This document shows, one piece after another, positions 53,585-61,634 of a stretch of 64,000 bases of DNA (within the stretch, counting starts at the first letter, position 1; each line of letters begins with the position of its first letter). Source of the stretch: Emcibacter sp. (lineage in GTDB: Bacteria; Pseudomonadota; Alphaproteobacteria; Sphingomonadales; Emcibacteraceae); assembly GCA_021774785.1 (NCBI GenBank), contig JAJFIQ010000028.1, forward strand, positions 1 to 64,000, written 5' to 3'. The translations under genes and the position numbers were made by a program. The notes under the pieces were generated by a model. It did no database searches, had not been told where the DNA came from, and saw only the letters and a program-made list of their open reading frames with translations.

Positions 53585-54475
53585 ATGACAGATACTGTAA
53601 AGCGTACCGGTGAAATTGAAGAATTCACTAATCTTCACTTCATTCACCCCATCAGCGGTTGGCTTGTTCCCAAACTAGCCGCAAAAAAGATTACGCCTAA
53701 TATGGTATCCATAATGGGTATGGTCTTTGGCATATTGGGGGGCGTTGCCTATTTCCATTACCAGAACCCCTATATGGCCGTCGCCGGGTTTTTATGCATG
53801 ATCATGTGGCACATCATGGACGGAGCCGACGGGCAACTGGCCCGGTTGACCAAAAGCTATTCGGAAATTGGCAAAGTGCTTGACGGGGTTTGTGATTATG
53901 TAACCTTTATCAGCGTCTATGTGGGCATTGGCCTGATACTATCCCAACAAGGTAACTCTGAAGTCTGGACTATTATACTATCGGCGGGGCTTCTGCACGC
54001 CATACAATCCAGTGCTTATGAGTTGCAGCGCGGTGAGTATGATTATTGGGGCCATGGTAAAGAGTCCGCCGCCCTGCCGGAAATCAAACAGATGATTGCT
54101 GACCTTAAGGGCAAATCCATACCAGCCTTTATGATGAGCCAGCTTCACATCGGATATGTCAGAATGCAACGGCGATCAAGTGGCATCAGCGCCAAACATC
54201 GTGAGCATTTAAAAAATATATTGCAGGAGAACCCGGATAAAACAGATGAAATCAGAGACTTATACCGTGAAGTCTTTGCGCCTGCTGTTAATACATGGTC
54301 CATTATGTGCGCCAATTATAGAACCATAGCCATCTTCATAGCCTGTATTGCGGGACAGCCAATTTATTTTTTCTGGTTCGAGATTGCATTTCTGACCCCG
54401 GTTCTGATACTTTTGGTGCAAAAGCAGCGCCTGGTAAACCAGTTATTTTCATTACGACTGAAAGAAATTCTCTGA
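53585..54475 (+). CDS. CDP-alcohol phosphatidyltransferase, intact active site
   Basis: This 296-residue integral membrane enzyme has the full motif Asp79-x2-Asp82-Gly83-x2-Ala86-Arg87-x8-Gly96-x3-Asp100-x3-Asp104 (IMDGADGQLARLTKSYSEIG region), which binds two divalent metals and the CDP-alcohol. Predicted helices surround it. It transfers a phosphoalcohol from a CDP-linked donor to an acceptor, making phospholipid or a phosphodiester solute. It starts 12 bases after the degenerate fusion protein and three bases before a chorismate mutase gene. Acceptor is unknown. Confidence 0.8.
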   Translation: MTDTVKRTGEIEEFTNLHFIHPISGWLVPKLAAKKITPNMVSIMGMVFGILGGVAYFHYQNPYMAVAGFLCMIMWHIMDGADGQLARLTKSYSEIGKVLDGVCDYVTFISVYVGIGLILSQQGNSEVWTIILSAGLLHAIQSSAYELQRGEYDYWGHGKESAALPEIKQMIADLKGKSIPAFMMSQLHIGYVRMQRRSSGISAKHREHLKNILQENPDKTDEIRDLYREVFAPAVNTWSIMCANYRTIAIFIACIAGQPIYFFWFEIAFLTPVLILLVQKQRLVNQLFSLRLKEIL

Positions 54476-54478
54476 CCC

Positions 54479-54799
54479 ATGAACATAAAATCAGAAAAAA
54501 TATCGACCGAACAGCAACGGGATACCTTGGCATCATATCGGGATAGTATCGATAATATTGATGCGGCACTTATTCATATGCTGGCGGAACGCTTTAAAAT
54601 AACTAAGAATGTAGGCGAGTTTAAAGCAAAATACGACATTCCACCCGCTGATAAAGATCGGGAGCAAAGACAGATCGACCGGCTACGAAATCTAGCCAAA
54701 AATGCTAAACTGGACCCGGATTTTTCCGAGAAGTTCCTCCACTTCATCATTACCGAAGTTATCCGCCACCACGAACAATTCCGTGAAAGCGAAAGCTAG
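54479..54799 (+). CDS. Chorismate mutase (AroQ type)
   Basis: This 106-residue protein is a single AroQ alpha-helical chorismate mutase domain. The N-terminal RDSIDNIDAALIHMLAERFK helix carries the conserved Arg. A KNVGEFKAKYDIP segment (Lys) and a DREQRQIDRLR helix (Glu/Gln, Arg) make the active site; the last helix is FLHFIITEVIRHHEQF. It converts chorismate to prephenate for phenylalanine and tyrosine. It is not fused to prephenate dehydratase or dehydrogenase. It starts three bases after the CDP-alcohol transferase gene, an odd partner that may only reflect a shared promoter. Confidence 0.9.
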   Translation: MNIKSEKISTEQQRDTLASYRDSIDNIDAALIHMLAERFKITKNVGEFKAKYDIPPADKDREQRQIDRLRNLAKNAKLDPDFSEKFLHFIITEVIRHHEQFRESES

Positions 54800-54804
54800 A
54801 GAGC

Positions 54805-55800
54805 TTATTCTTTATATATTCCGATCACTGGTTTCTCGTGTCCCTTGATATAGCCCCGATACATGCCTTCGGTGTTAAAGGTCATGGAGACATTCCCTTT
54901 GCCGTCAACGGCAATGATGCCCCCTTCACCACCCATTTTAACCAGCTTGTTCATGATTATCTCATCGGCTGCCTGCTGTAATGTCAACCCCTTATATTCC
55001 ATCAGGGCACAGACACTATGGGCCACAGCAGCACGAATGAAAAACTCCCCGTGACCCGTGGCAGACAAGGCACAACTGTTATTATCCGCATAGGTCCCAG
55101 CCCCGATTACCGGTGAATCCCCAATCCGGTTCCAGCGTTTGTTGGTCATGCCACCCGTAGAGGTTCCCGCTGCAAGATTACCATGGCTGTCCAGTGCTGC
55201 CGCCCCCACCGTACCAAATTTCTGTTCCTGATCATGGTCAAGCAACACAGTATCTTTCTTAAGAGCCTTTTGTAACTGGTTCCATCTTTTCTCTGTTCTG
55301 AAATAGGCAGGATCAACCATTTCGATATCACGGGTATGGGCAAACTCTTCAGCCCCCTTGCCGCTGAGCATGACATGTTTGGAATTTGTCATTACTTCAC
55401 GGGCAAGGGTGATCGGGTTTTTAACATGGGTCACCCCGGCAACGGCTCCCGCATTCAAATCGCGACCATCCATAAGGGATGCATCCATTTCATTCTGGCC
55501 CTCATGATTAAAAACCGCCCCCTTCCCGGCATTAAAAAGGGGTGAATTTTCCATGACCTTTATGGTGGCGACTACCGCTTCCACGGCCTCCCCGCCACGA
55601 TCAAGGATTGCCTGTCCGGTGCGGAGGGCTTCTTCAAGCTTGGCCCGGATTGCCGCTTCCTTCTCAGCTGACATATTTTTCTTCAAAATTGTGCCCGCGC
55701 CACCGTGAATGACCAGAACATATCCCTTATTGTCTGTTTCATGGGCCTGTGCCATTGCGCAAACCCCCGCCATAACCAATGCCAATAAAAAATGTTTCAT
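54805..55800 (-). CDS. Isoaspartyl peptidase/L-asparaginase, exported
   Basis: The start at ATG 55800 (MKHFLLALVMAGVCAMAQAHE) follows GAGGGA and gives a signal peptide; a longer in-frame start at 55824 is less likely. The product is about 331 residues. It is an Ntn-hydrolase: the autocleavage/nucleophile Thr lies in KFGTVGAAALDSHG near residue 196, followed by GTSTGGMTNKRWNRIGD (substrate glycine loop) and TGHGEFFIRA. It hydrolyses isoaspartyl or beta-aspartyl peptides and asparagine in the periplasm. Divergent from a TetR gene. Confidence 0.93.
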   Translation of the reverse strand: MKHFLLALVMAGVCAMAQAHETDNKGYVLVIHGGAGTILKKNMSAEKEAAIRAKLEEALRTGQAILDRGGEAVEAVVATIKVMENSPLFNAGKGAVFNHEGQNEMDASLMDGRDLNAGAVAGVTHVKNPITLAREVMTNSKHVMLSGKGAEEFAHTRDIEMVDPAYFRTEKRWNQLQKALKKDTVLLDHDQEQKFGTVGAAALDSHGNLAAGTSTGGMTNKRWNRIGDSPVIGAGTYADNNSCALSATGHGEFFIRAAVAHSVCALMEYKGLTLQQAADEIIMNKLVKMGGEGGIIAVDGKGNVSMTFNTEGMYRGYIKGHEKPVIGIYKE

Positions 55801-55884
55801 TATTTTATCCCTCATTTTTTCCAAATATCAGTTTACTCTATTTTTGAATAAATTGAAGCTGTAAATATAGCATAGTAAATCAAT

Positions 55885-55913
55885 TTGACTTTTTATTCTA
55901 GAATGATTATTTT
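55885..55913 (+). promoter_or_regulatory. Promoter of TetR gene with internal dyad
   Basis: TTGACT (55885-55890) and TATTTT (55908-55913) are 17 bases apart. ATTCTAGAAT (55895-55904) lies between them as a 10-base perfect palindrome, a usual position for an autorepressor site. Transcription would begin near 55920, almost at the gene's ATG (55919), so the mRNA may be leaderless. Confidence 0.45.
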
Positions 55914-55918
55914 AATTC

Positions 55919-56503
55919 ATGGTTAGAAAAGCACAATTTGACGATAATGACTTCATTCTGGCGGCCATTGAACTTATTTCACTGGGTGGTCCGGCAGCAG
56001 CGACAATGGCGGCAATCGCAAAATGCGCCGGTGCGCCGACTGGCTCCATCTATCACCGTTTCTCGTCACGGTCTGCCCTTTTGGGCTCAGCGTGGTTTCA
56101 TTGCATAGCCGCCATGACAGGTGACATACTGCCCCATCTTTCTCTTGGCCATAATGACGATGCCATTATAGCCCTGCTCCAATGGACAGAAGCTAACCCC
56201 GCAAAAGCACGATTGATTATGCTATATGGGGAGAATGATTTCATAGACGGCGAGATACCAACCGATCTTCACAAAAAGCTGAATGGGATAAATAAAAAGC
56301 TTGGAACGGGATTATCCGCACTGCTTCAGAAGAAGAACAAAGCCCTGAGTGCCGCTAACATTGCATTGGCGAATTTTGCCATTTTTGATGGCCCTATTGC
56401 TGCCATGAAACCCTATTTGCGGGCAAGAAAACCATCACCCCCTTTGAAATGTCATGAAGCCGCCCTTGCCTGTGGGCGCGCCAGCCTTGAATTACTGGAG
56501 TAA
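55919..56503 (+). CDS. TetR/AcrR family regulator
   Basis: This 194-residue protein has an HTH at about residues 12-58: ILAAIELISLGGPAAATMAA, then IAKCAGAPTGSIYHRFSSRSALLG. A ligand domain follows. It lacks an evident ribosome-binding site, and its promoter suggests a leaderless transcript. The map gene begins three bases after its stop, so the two are co-transcribed. It is divergent from the asparaginase-type gene. The ligand is unknown; it may control itself and map. Confidence 0.88.
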   Translation: MVRKAQFDDNDFILAAIELISLGGPAAATMAAIAKCAGAPTGSIYHRFSSRSALLGSAWFHCIAAMTGDILPHLSLGHNDDAIIALLQWTEANPAKARLIMLYGENDFIDGEIPTDLHKKLNGINKKLGTGLSALLQKKNKALSAANIALANFAIFDGPIAAMKPYLRARKPSPPLKCHEAALACGRASLELLE

Positions 56504-56506
56504 GTT

Positions 56507-57352
56507 ATGTTAATTAGAATGATGCAATTTCCGACAAAACGCATCCGAAAACGCCTTGAAGGCTATCCATTTGGCCCGATCACCCTTCATACGGCCGATG
56601 ATTTCAAATCTATGGCTAAAATAGGCCGGATCGCGGCAGATACGCTGAATTTCATTAAACCCTATGTGGTAGCCGGCATTTCCACCGCAGAACTGGACAG
56701 ATTGATACATAGCTACATGACGGCTCAAGGGACCATACCCGCCACCGTTGGTTATAACGGGTATCAGCATGCCAGTTGCATCTCCGTTAATCATGTAGCG
56801 GTACATGGCATCCCGAGCGAGACAAAAAATTTGAAAAATGGCGACATAGTCAATATCGATGTAACCCCGCGCCTTGACGGACCAACCACCAACCATTGGC
56901 ACGGCGATACCAGCCGCATGTATATGGTGGGCGATAAAATCCCCGTTAAAGCCAAACGATTGATTGAAGCCACCGAAAAATCTCTGGCCGCCGGAATAGC
57001 CGCCGCACAACCAGGTAACAGGCTTGGTGACATTGGCATAGCCTGCGGGCAGGTTGCCAAGGATTATGGCTATAGCATCGCCACCGACTTCTGCGGCCAC
57101 GGTATCGGTCTGACCTTTCATGACAACCCGGAGGTCATCCATGTGGAACCGGACGACATGGGCCCGCTACTCCTCCCCGGTATGATATTCACTATTGAAC
57201 CCATATTGAACATGGGCAAGCCAGAGGTAAAAACCTTGCATGATGGCTGGACTGTGGTCACCCGTGACCGGAAACTAAGCGCACAGGCCGAGCATACAGT
57301 TGGGATAACAGAGGATGGATTGGTTATTTTTACGGAATCGATAGATACTTAA
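56507..57352 (+). CDS. map: Methionine aminopeptidase
   Basis: This 281-residue M24A enzyme removes the initiator Met from new proteins. Metal ligands: Asp in VNIDVTPRLDG, Asp in HGDTSRMY, His in CGHGIGLTFH, Glu in FTIEPIL, and Glu in AQAEHTVG. Catalytic His is in SVNHVAVHGIP. The insert GPTTNHW between the first two Asp ligands and the extra N-terminal 15 residues differ from the classical 264-residue enzyme. With a TetR gene directly upstream it may be a second, regulated Map and not the housekeeping copy. It ends in a short tandem repeat. Confidence 0.88.
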   Translation: MLIRMMQFPTKRIRKRLEGYPFGPITLHTADDFKSMAKIGRIAADTLNFIKPYVVAGISTAELDRLIHSYMTAQGTIPATVGYNGYQHASCISVNHVAVHGIPSETKNLKNGDIVNIDVTPRLDGPTTNHWHGDTSRMYMVGDKIPVKAKRLIEATEKSLAAGIAAAQPGNRLGDIGIACGQVAKDYGYSIATDFCGHGIGLTFHDNPEVIHVEPDDMGPLLLPGMIFTIEPILNMGKPEVKTLHDGWTVVTRDRKLSAQAEHTVGITEDGLVIFTESIDT

Positions 57353-57374
57353 TCGCGATAGATACTTAATCGCG
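57341..57374. repeat. 17-bp tandem duplication over two convergent stop codons
   Basis: ATAGATACTTAATCGCG occurs twice back to back, followed by a partial third unit (GTAGATA). The first copy contains the map TAA (57350-57352); the second contains the reverse-strand stop of the FG-GAP protein gene. This is probably a replication-slippage duplication. Confidence 0.7.
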
Positions 57375-58631
57375 GTAGATATCAAATATATAGGCCGACC
57401 CTGAATTATCTCCATTATCGTCATCACGCGTGGCACCAATCACGGCAGTATGGCCGGAAAGCCCTATACTCCAACCAAAGGCGTCACCTGCCGCACCGTC
57501 TTTTGCAAGAAGTTTGGCCTTCTCATGCCACATATTGCCAGAACGGGAAAAGATATAGGCTGAACCCGATTTTTCCCCATTGTCACCCTGAAACATGGCT
57601 CCAATCACAGCATGATCACCAACAAGAGCAACGCTGCGTCCAAATCTGTCATCTGCGGCACCATCTGAGGCGGCAAGCTTTGCCTTCTGTTGCCATGTTG
57701 TTCCCGTCCGGGTGAAGATATAGGCAGAGCCAGAATCAACACCCATAACATCATCGTCATCTCTTCGGGCCGATATCAGGGCCGTATCACCGGAAAGGGC
57801 TACTCTGACGCCGAAAATGTCTGTGTCAGCACCATCTGCTGCCATTAGTTTGGCCTGCTGGAGCCATATATTTCCAGAACGAGTGAAGACATAGACCGCA
57901 CCCGCATTGAGGGCTTTTTCATCATTCAGATCAGCACCAACGATAATAGTGTCACCGGACAGGGCAATGCTAATACCGAATACGTCTCCTGCGGCTCCGT
58001 CTGATGCGGTAAGTTTGGCCTTCTGAATCCAGTTAGTTCCAGACTTAGTGAACACATATACCGCGCCTGAATCATTGCCCTTATCGTCATCACGCGGTGC
58101 CCCAATAACAATAATGTCATCGGACAAGGCAATACTCTGACCAAAGGCATCACCCGCTGTAGTATCATCGGCTACAAGCTTAACCTTCTGGTGCCAATCA
58201 GTTCCAGTGCGATTAAACACATAGGCCGAACCCGAATTAACACCCTTTGCGTCCTCAAAGGCGGCACCAATAACAGCAGTATCACCAAAAAGCGCGACTT
58301 TACCACCAAACGTATCATTCGCCGCACCATCGGTGGCAGTAAGTTTAGCCTGTTGGTGCCAGATTTTTCCAGAACGGACAAATACATAAGCCGACCCTAG
58401 ATCAACACCCTTAACGGTATCATCATCTTTGAAAGCGCCTATGACAGCAGTATCGCCTGAGACCGCCACATCAAAGCCAAAAGAATCGCCTGATGCGCCA
58501 TCGGCGGCAACAAGCTTTGCTTCCTCACCCGACTTCGCAGCCCAAGCTGTCATAACACTCATTAGCAATGCGCTAAGCAAAGCAATAACATAACGATTTT
58601 TATTTAAACGCTCATTAATCAAAATTTTCAT
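57366..58631 (-). CDS. FG-GAP repeat protein, seven-bladed propeller, exported
   Basis: From ATG 58631 (MKILINERLNKNRYVIALLS) the product has about 421 residues: a signal peptide (cleavage near residue 31, TAWAA), then seven repeats of about 55 residues. Each repeat has the form AKLxAxDGAxGDxFGxxVALSGDTAVIGA..DDD...GSAYVFxRxGxxWxQK. Asp-rich loops can bind Ca2+, as in integrin alpha chains, giving a complete seven-bladed beta-propeller. Function could be surface adhesion or ligand binding. It lies in the same direction as, and just after, the DUF6702 gene. Confidence 0.8.
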   Translation of the reverse strand: MKILINERLNKNRYVIALLSALLMSVMTAWAAKSGEEAKLVAADGASGDSFGFDVAVSGDTAVIGAFKDDDTVKGVDLGSAYVFVRSGKIWHQQAKLTATDGAANDTFGGKVALFGDTAVIGAAFEDAKGVNSGSAYVFNRTGTDWHQKVKLVADDTTAGDAFGQSIALSDDIIVIGAPRDDDKGNDSGAVYVFTKSGTNWIQKAKLTASDGAAGDVFGISIALSGDTIIVGADLNDEKALNAGAVYVFTRSGNIWLQQAKLMAADGADTDIFGVRVALSGDTALISARRDDDDVMGVDSGSAYIFTRTGTTWQQKAKLAASDGAADDRFGRSVALVGDHAVIGAMFQGDNGEKSGSAYIFSRSGNMWHEKAKLLAKDGAAGDAFGWSIGLSGHTAVIGATRDDDNGDNSGSAYIFDIYRD

Positions 58632-58665
58632 TTTCCAGTTCTTATAAAATAATTTATATTTACCC

Positions 58666-59175
58666 TTAATCTGTCCCGCTAAAATTAACCTTCTGTTGCT
58701 CATTGTCTTTTACAAAAATACGGGTGCGGATTTGTTCGTTCCATTCCACATTAACGGTATTCTTCTGATCGTCAAATAAGGCCATGAACAGACGGTTGAT
58801 AATATTCAGTTCGGACGGCTCACTCGGCAGAGGGGCTTCCTGATAGATATGGACGTTATCTGTTTCATATTCCATACCAACCCAGGTAAGCGGCAAACGA
58901 TTGCCCTGCCTGTCAAACAACGCGAAGCTGCCTTCGACAAACGCCTTCACTATCGGTTCGATTTCTTCGTCAGAAAGGCTTGAGCTGTTGCCAAGTTTTG
59001 ATCGTAAAAAATCCTCCACATCATGAGTGAACAGGCGGTGGACAATCTCAATAGTCTGCTTGCCGTCCCGCAGATCAATCTGAGTGAAAGAGGCATAAAA
59101 ACGATGTGCATGGCTCATCTGAACCACGCACATAGAAATTAGAATGACCGTTAAAGATTTAAGAAGAAGCCTCAT
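58666..59175 (-). CDS. DUF6702 family exported protein
   Basis: This 169-residue protein has a signal peptide (cleavage near residue 22, SHAHR). The RFYASFTQIDLRDGKQTIEIVHRLFTHDVEDFLR stretch and the IYQEAPLP segment fit DUF6702, a family of periplasmic beta-rich proteins. It overlaps the upstream M1 metallopeptidase gene by four bases (ATGA). It is very often found beside a metallopeptidase of this type, so it probably assists or regulates it. No catalytic residues are seen. Confidence 0.75.
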   Translation of the reverse strand: MRLLLKSLTVILISMCVVQMSHAHRFYASFTQIDLRDGKQTIEIVHRLFTHDVEDFLRSKLGNSSSLSDEEIEPIVKAFVEGSFALFDRQGNRLPLTWVGMEYETDNVHIYQEAPLPSEPSELNIINRLFMALFDDQKNTVNVEWNEQIRTRIFVKDNEQQKVNFSGTD

Positions 59176-61565
59176 TTCTTAGGCTCTTTATCCTTTTCCT
59201 CTTCTTTCTTGCCTTCCTTCTTTTCGTCTTCATCACTTTTCAGCTTGGTTTCGAACTCTTTCATCATATCGCGAGCCTTTTTGCGCTTGATCAGTTCAAA
59301 CCGAGATTTCTCAATACGACGAGGGAAATGGTTATTATCCATATTGGTATCTGCCGTTTCCCAATGGGGATCAACCATGACAGACTTGACTGTCTTTTCC
59401 GTGATCAGCATGCGGGTGACTTTTCTAGCATTTTTGCGCCAGATTTCAGCATTGAGGCGAATTTCTTGCGCACTCCCATCCTCATAAGTCACATCAAGGA
59501 ATATGGGCATTACCAAGCCGCCCTTGTTCGAGAAATCCATCAGATAAATATTGGATTTTTCCTTAAGTAATTCTACCTGCCAGTCTTTCAGACCCTTGAT
59601 CAGGCTAGCATAGTCATTGCGTTGTTTATTGGTAACAGTGAACTTGTCATTCTCATTATAAAAATCGAGAAGCTCTGGAAAACGATCTGTCCTTTTCTTA
59701 AGGTCTTTATCGGCAACACGCGCGGGGGTCAGACCCTTTTCCTTGTCTTTGATCCGTTTGAAGGCTTCCTCAATTTCGGGATCCTTTGTATTGACATTAA
59801 AATGGCGCACATTGTCCAATGAAACATCAACATGCTGGGTGGTATAGAACCAGCCACGCCAGAACCAGTCAAGGTCGACCCCGCTGGCATCTTCCATGGT
59901 ACGGAAAAAATCAGACGGTGTTGGACGTTTAAATTTCCAACGGCGCGAATATTCCTTGAAAGCAAAATCAAACAATTCACGGCCCATAACAGACTCGCGC
60001 AATATCCTGAGCGCAATGGCCGGTTTACCATAGGCATTATTACCAAATTGCAGGATAGATTCACTATTGGTCATAATCGGCACCTGTTTGGTGCTCTTCA
60101 TATAGTTGACTATCTGATAAGGCTCCGCACGGCGAGTAGGATAATCTTTCTCCCACTCTTCTTCAGCCAGATTTTGTAGGAAGGTGTTCAAGCCTTCATC
60201 CATCCAGGTCCACTGACGCTCATCGGAATTAACAATCATGGGGAAATAATTATGGCCAACTTCGTGAATAATAACCGAGATCAGACCATATTTTGTCCTT
60301 TGACTATAGGTTTTTTTGCCGGTCTTCTCATCTTTGGTAGGACGTGGGCCATTAAAGCAGATCATGGGATATTCCATACCACCCACGGGACCATTAACCG
60401 ATATGGCCACAGGATACGGATAAACCAGAGAATATCTGTTATAGACTTCCAAGGTATGAATAATGGCTTGTGTCGAATATTTTTCCCATATGGGATTACC
60501 TTCTTCCGGATAGAAAGACATGGCCATCACGGTCTTGCCATTTTCCGGCTGATAATATCCTTGGGCATCCCACAGGAATTTACGGGAAGAAGCAAAAGCA
60601 AAGTCACGGACATTATCCGCTTTAAAGCGCCATGTGTTGGTGGTTTTTGCCCTTTTGTCCAACTTTACAGCCGCTTCTTCGGATGTGACAATCATCACAG
60701 GCGTTTTAGCGGTTTTGGCTTTCTTCAGGCGATCCTGCTGAACCAAGGTTAATACATCTTTCGGGTTTTGCAAAACACCGGTCGCGGAAACTACATGATC
60801 AGCGGGCACCGTGATTGAAACATCATAATCGCCAAATTCAAGGGTAAATTCCCCGTTCCCCAGAAACTGTTTATTGGTCCAGCCATCATAGTCGGAATAG
60901 GACGCCATGCGAGGGAACCACTGGGCTATTTCATAAATATAATTATCATCTTCCTTGAAATATTCCTTGCCGCCACGGGCACGAATGATTTTAGCATCCA
61001 GAATATTATATGACCAATCAATGGCAAAATTAAGCTTCTCGCCCGGACGTAATGGTGTCGAAAGATCAATACGCATCATTGTATCACTGATGACATATTT
61101 AAGATCTGCCCCGCCGCTGTCGGTCACCGCAGAAATTTTATAGCCACCATCGTAGGTTTTTTCATATATTTTCTGACGCAGTGTACTAAAGCCGGCTTTT
61201 GGTTTGCTGCTGGAAAATTTTACTTTTTGCCCGCCGGAATCATGGGCAAAACGGTTCTGGTCCAGCTGTATCCACAGATAGCGCAAACTGTCCGGTGAAT
61301 TATTGTAATATTTAATTTTTGCCGAACCAATGATGCGTTGCTTTTCGTCATCCAATGTCACATCAATGACATAGTCCGCCTGCTGCTGCCAGTATTTATG
61401 ACCCGGCGCACCGGATGCGGTGCGGTAAACATTCGCTGTTGGTAAAATCTCATCACTTAACTGACGGAATTTGTCATTCAGTTGTTCAACAGTTTGTGCA
61501 TTTGCAGCGTTAATAAAAAGTGAAGTAAAAAATGCGATTACCCCAATCAGTATATACTTTTTCAT
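59172..61565 (-). CDS. M1 family metallopeptidase
   Basis: This 797-residue protein has a signal peptide (residues 1-23, FINAANAQ). An N-terminal beta-rich domain follows with a DVTLDDEKQRIIGSAKIKYY strand. The zinc site is HEVGH near residue 433, with Glu of DEGLNTF about 18 residues on. It is an exported gluzincin of the long M1 branch that is often annotated only as M1 family. The C-terminus is highly charged (KKARDMMKEFETKLKSDEDE then Lys/Glu-rich). It is followed by the DUF6702 gene in a 4-base overlap. Confidence 0.92.
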   Translation of the reverse strand: MKKYILIGVIAFFTSLFINAANAQTVEQLNDKFRQLSDEILPTANVYRTASGAPGHKYWQQQADYVIDVTLDDEKQRIIGSAKIKYYNNSPDSLRYLWIQLDQNRFAHDSGGQKVKFSSSKPKAGFSTLRQKIYEKTYDGGYKISAVTDSGGADLKYVISDTMMRIDLSTPLRPGEKLNFAIDWSYNILDAKIIRARGGKEYFKEDDNYIYEIAQWFPRMASYSDYDGWTNKQFLGNGEFTLEFGDYDVSITVPADHVVSATGVLQNPKDVLTLVQQDRLKKAKTAKTPVMIVTSEEAAVKLDKRAKTTNTWRFKADNVRDFAFASSRKFLWDAQGYYQPENGKTVMAMSFYPEEGNPIWEKYSTQAIIHTLEVYNRYSLVYPYPVAISVNGPVGGMEYPMICFNGPRPTKDEKTGKKTYSQRTKYGLISVIIHEVGHNYFPMIVNSDERQWTWMDEGLNTFLQNLAEEEWEKDYPTRRAEPYQIVNYMKSTKQVPIMTNSESILQFGNNAYGKPAIALRILRESVMGRELFDFAFKEYSRRWKFKRPTPSDFFRTMEDASGVDLDWFWRGWFYTTQHVDVSLDNVRHFNVNTKDPEIEEAFKRIKDKEKGLTPARVADKDLKKRTDRFPELLDFYNENDKFTVTNKQRNDYASLIKGLKDWQVELLKEKSNIYLMDFSNKGGLVMPIFLDVTYEDGSAQEIRLNAEIWRKNARKVTRMLITEKTVKSVMVDPHWETADTNMDNNHFPRRIEKSRFELIKRKKARDMMKEFETKLKSDEDEKKEGKKEEEKDKEPKK

Positions 61566-61634
61566 TATATAATATCCCGGAAACTTATTATTTTATTGAT
61601 CAAATTATGGGCCATATTATAGATTATAATTGTA

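Noticed and set aside
54791-54815. Weak AAGCT/AGCTT hairpin between the chorismate mutase and isoaspartyl peptidase stops
   Set aside because: A five-base stem without a proper T-run is not enough to call a terminator.
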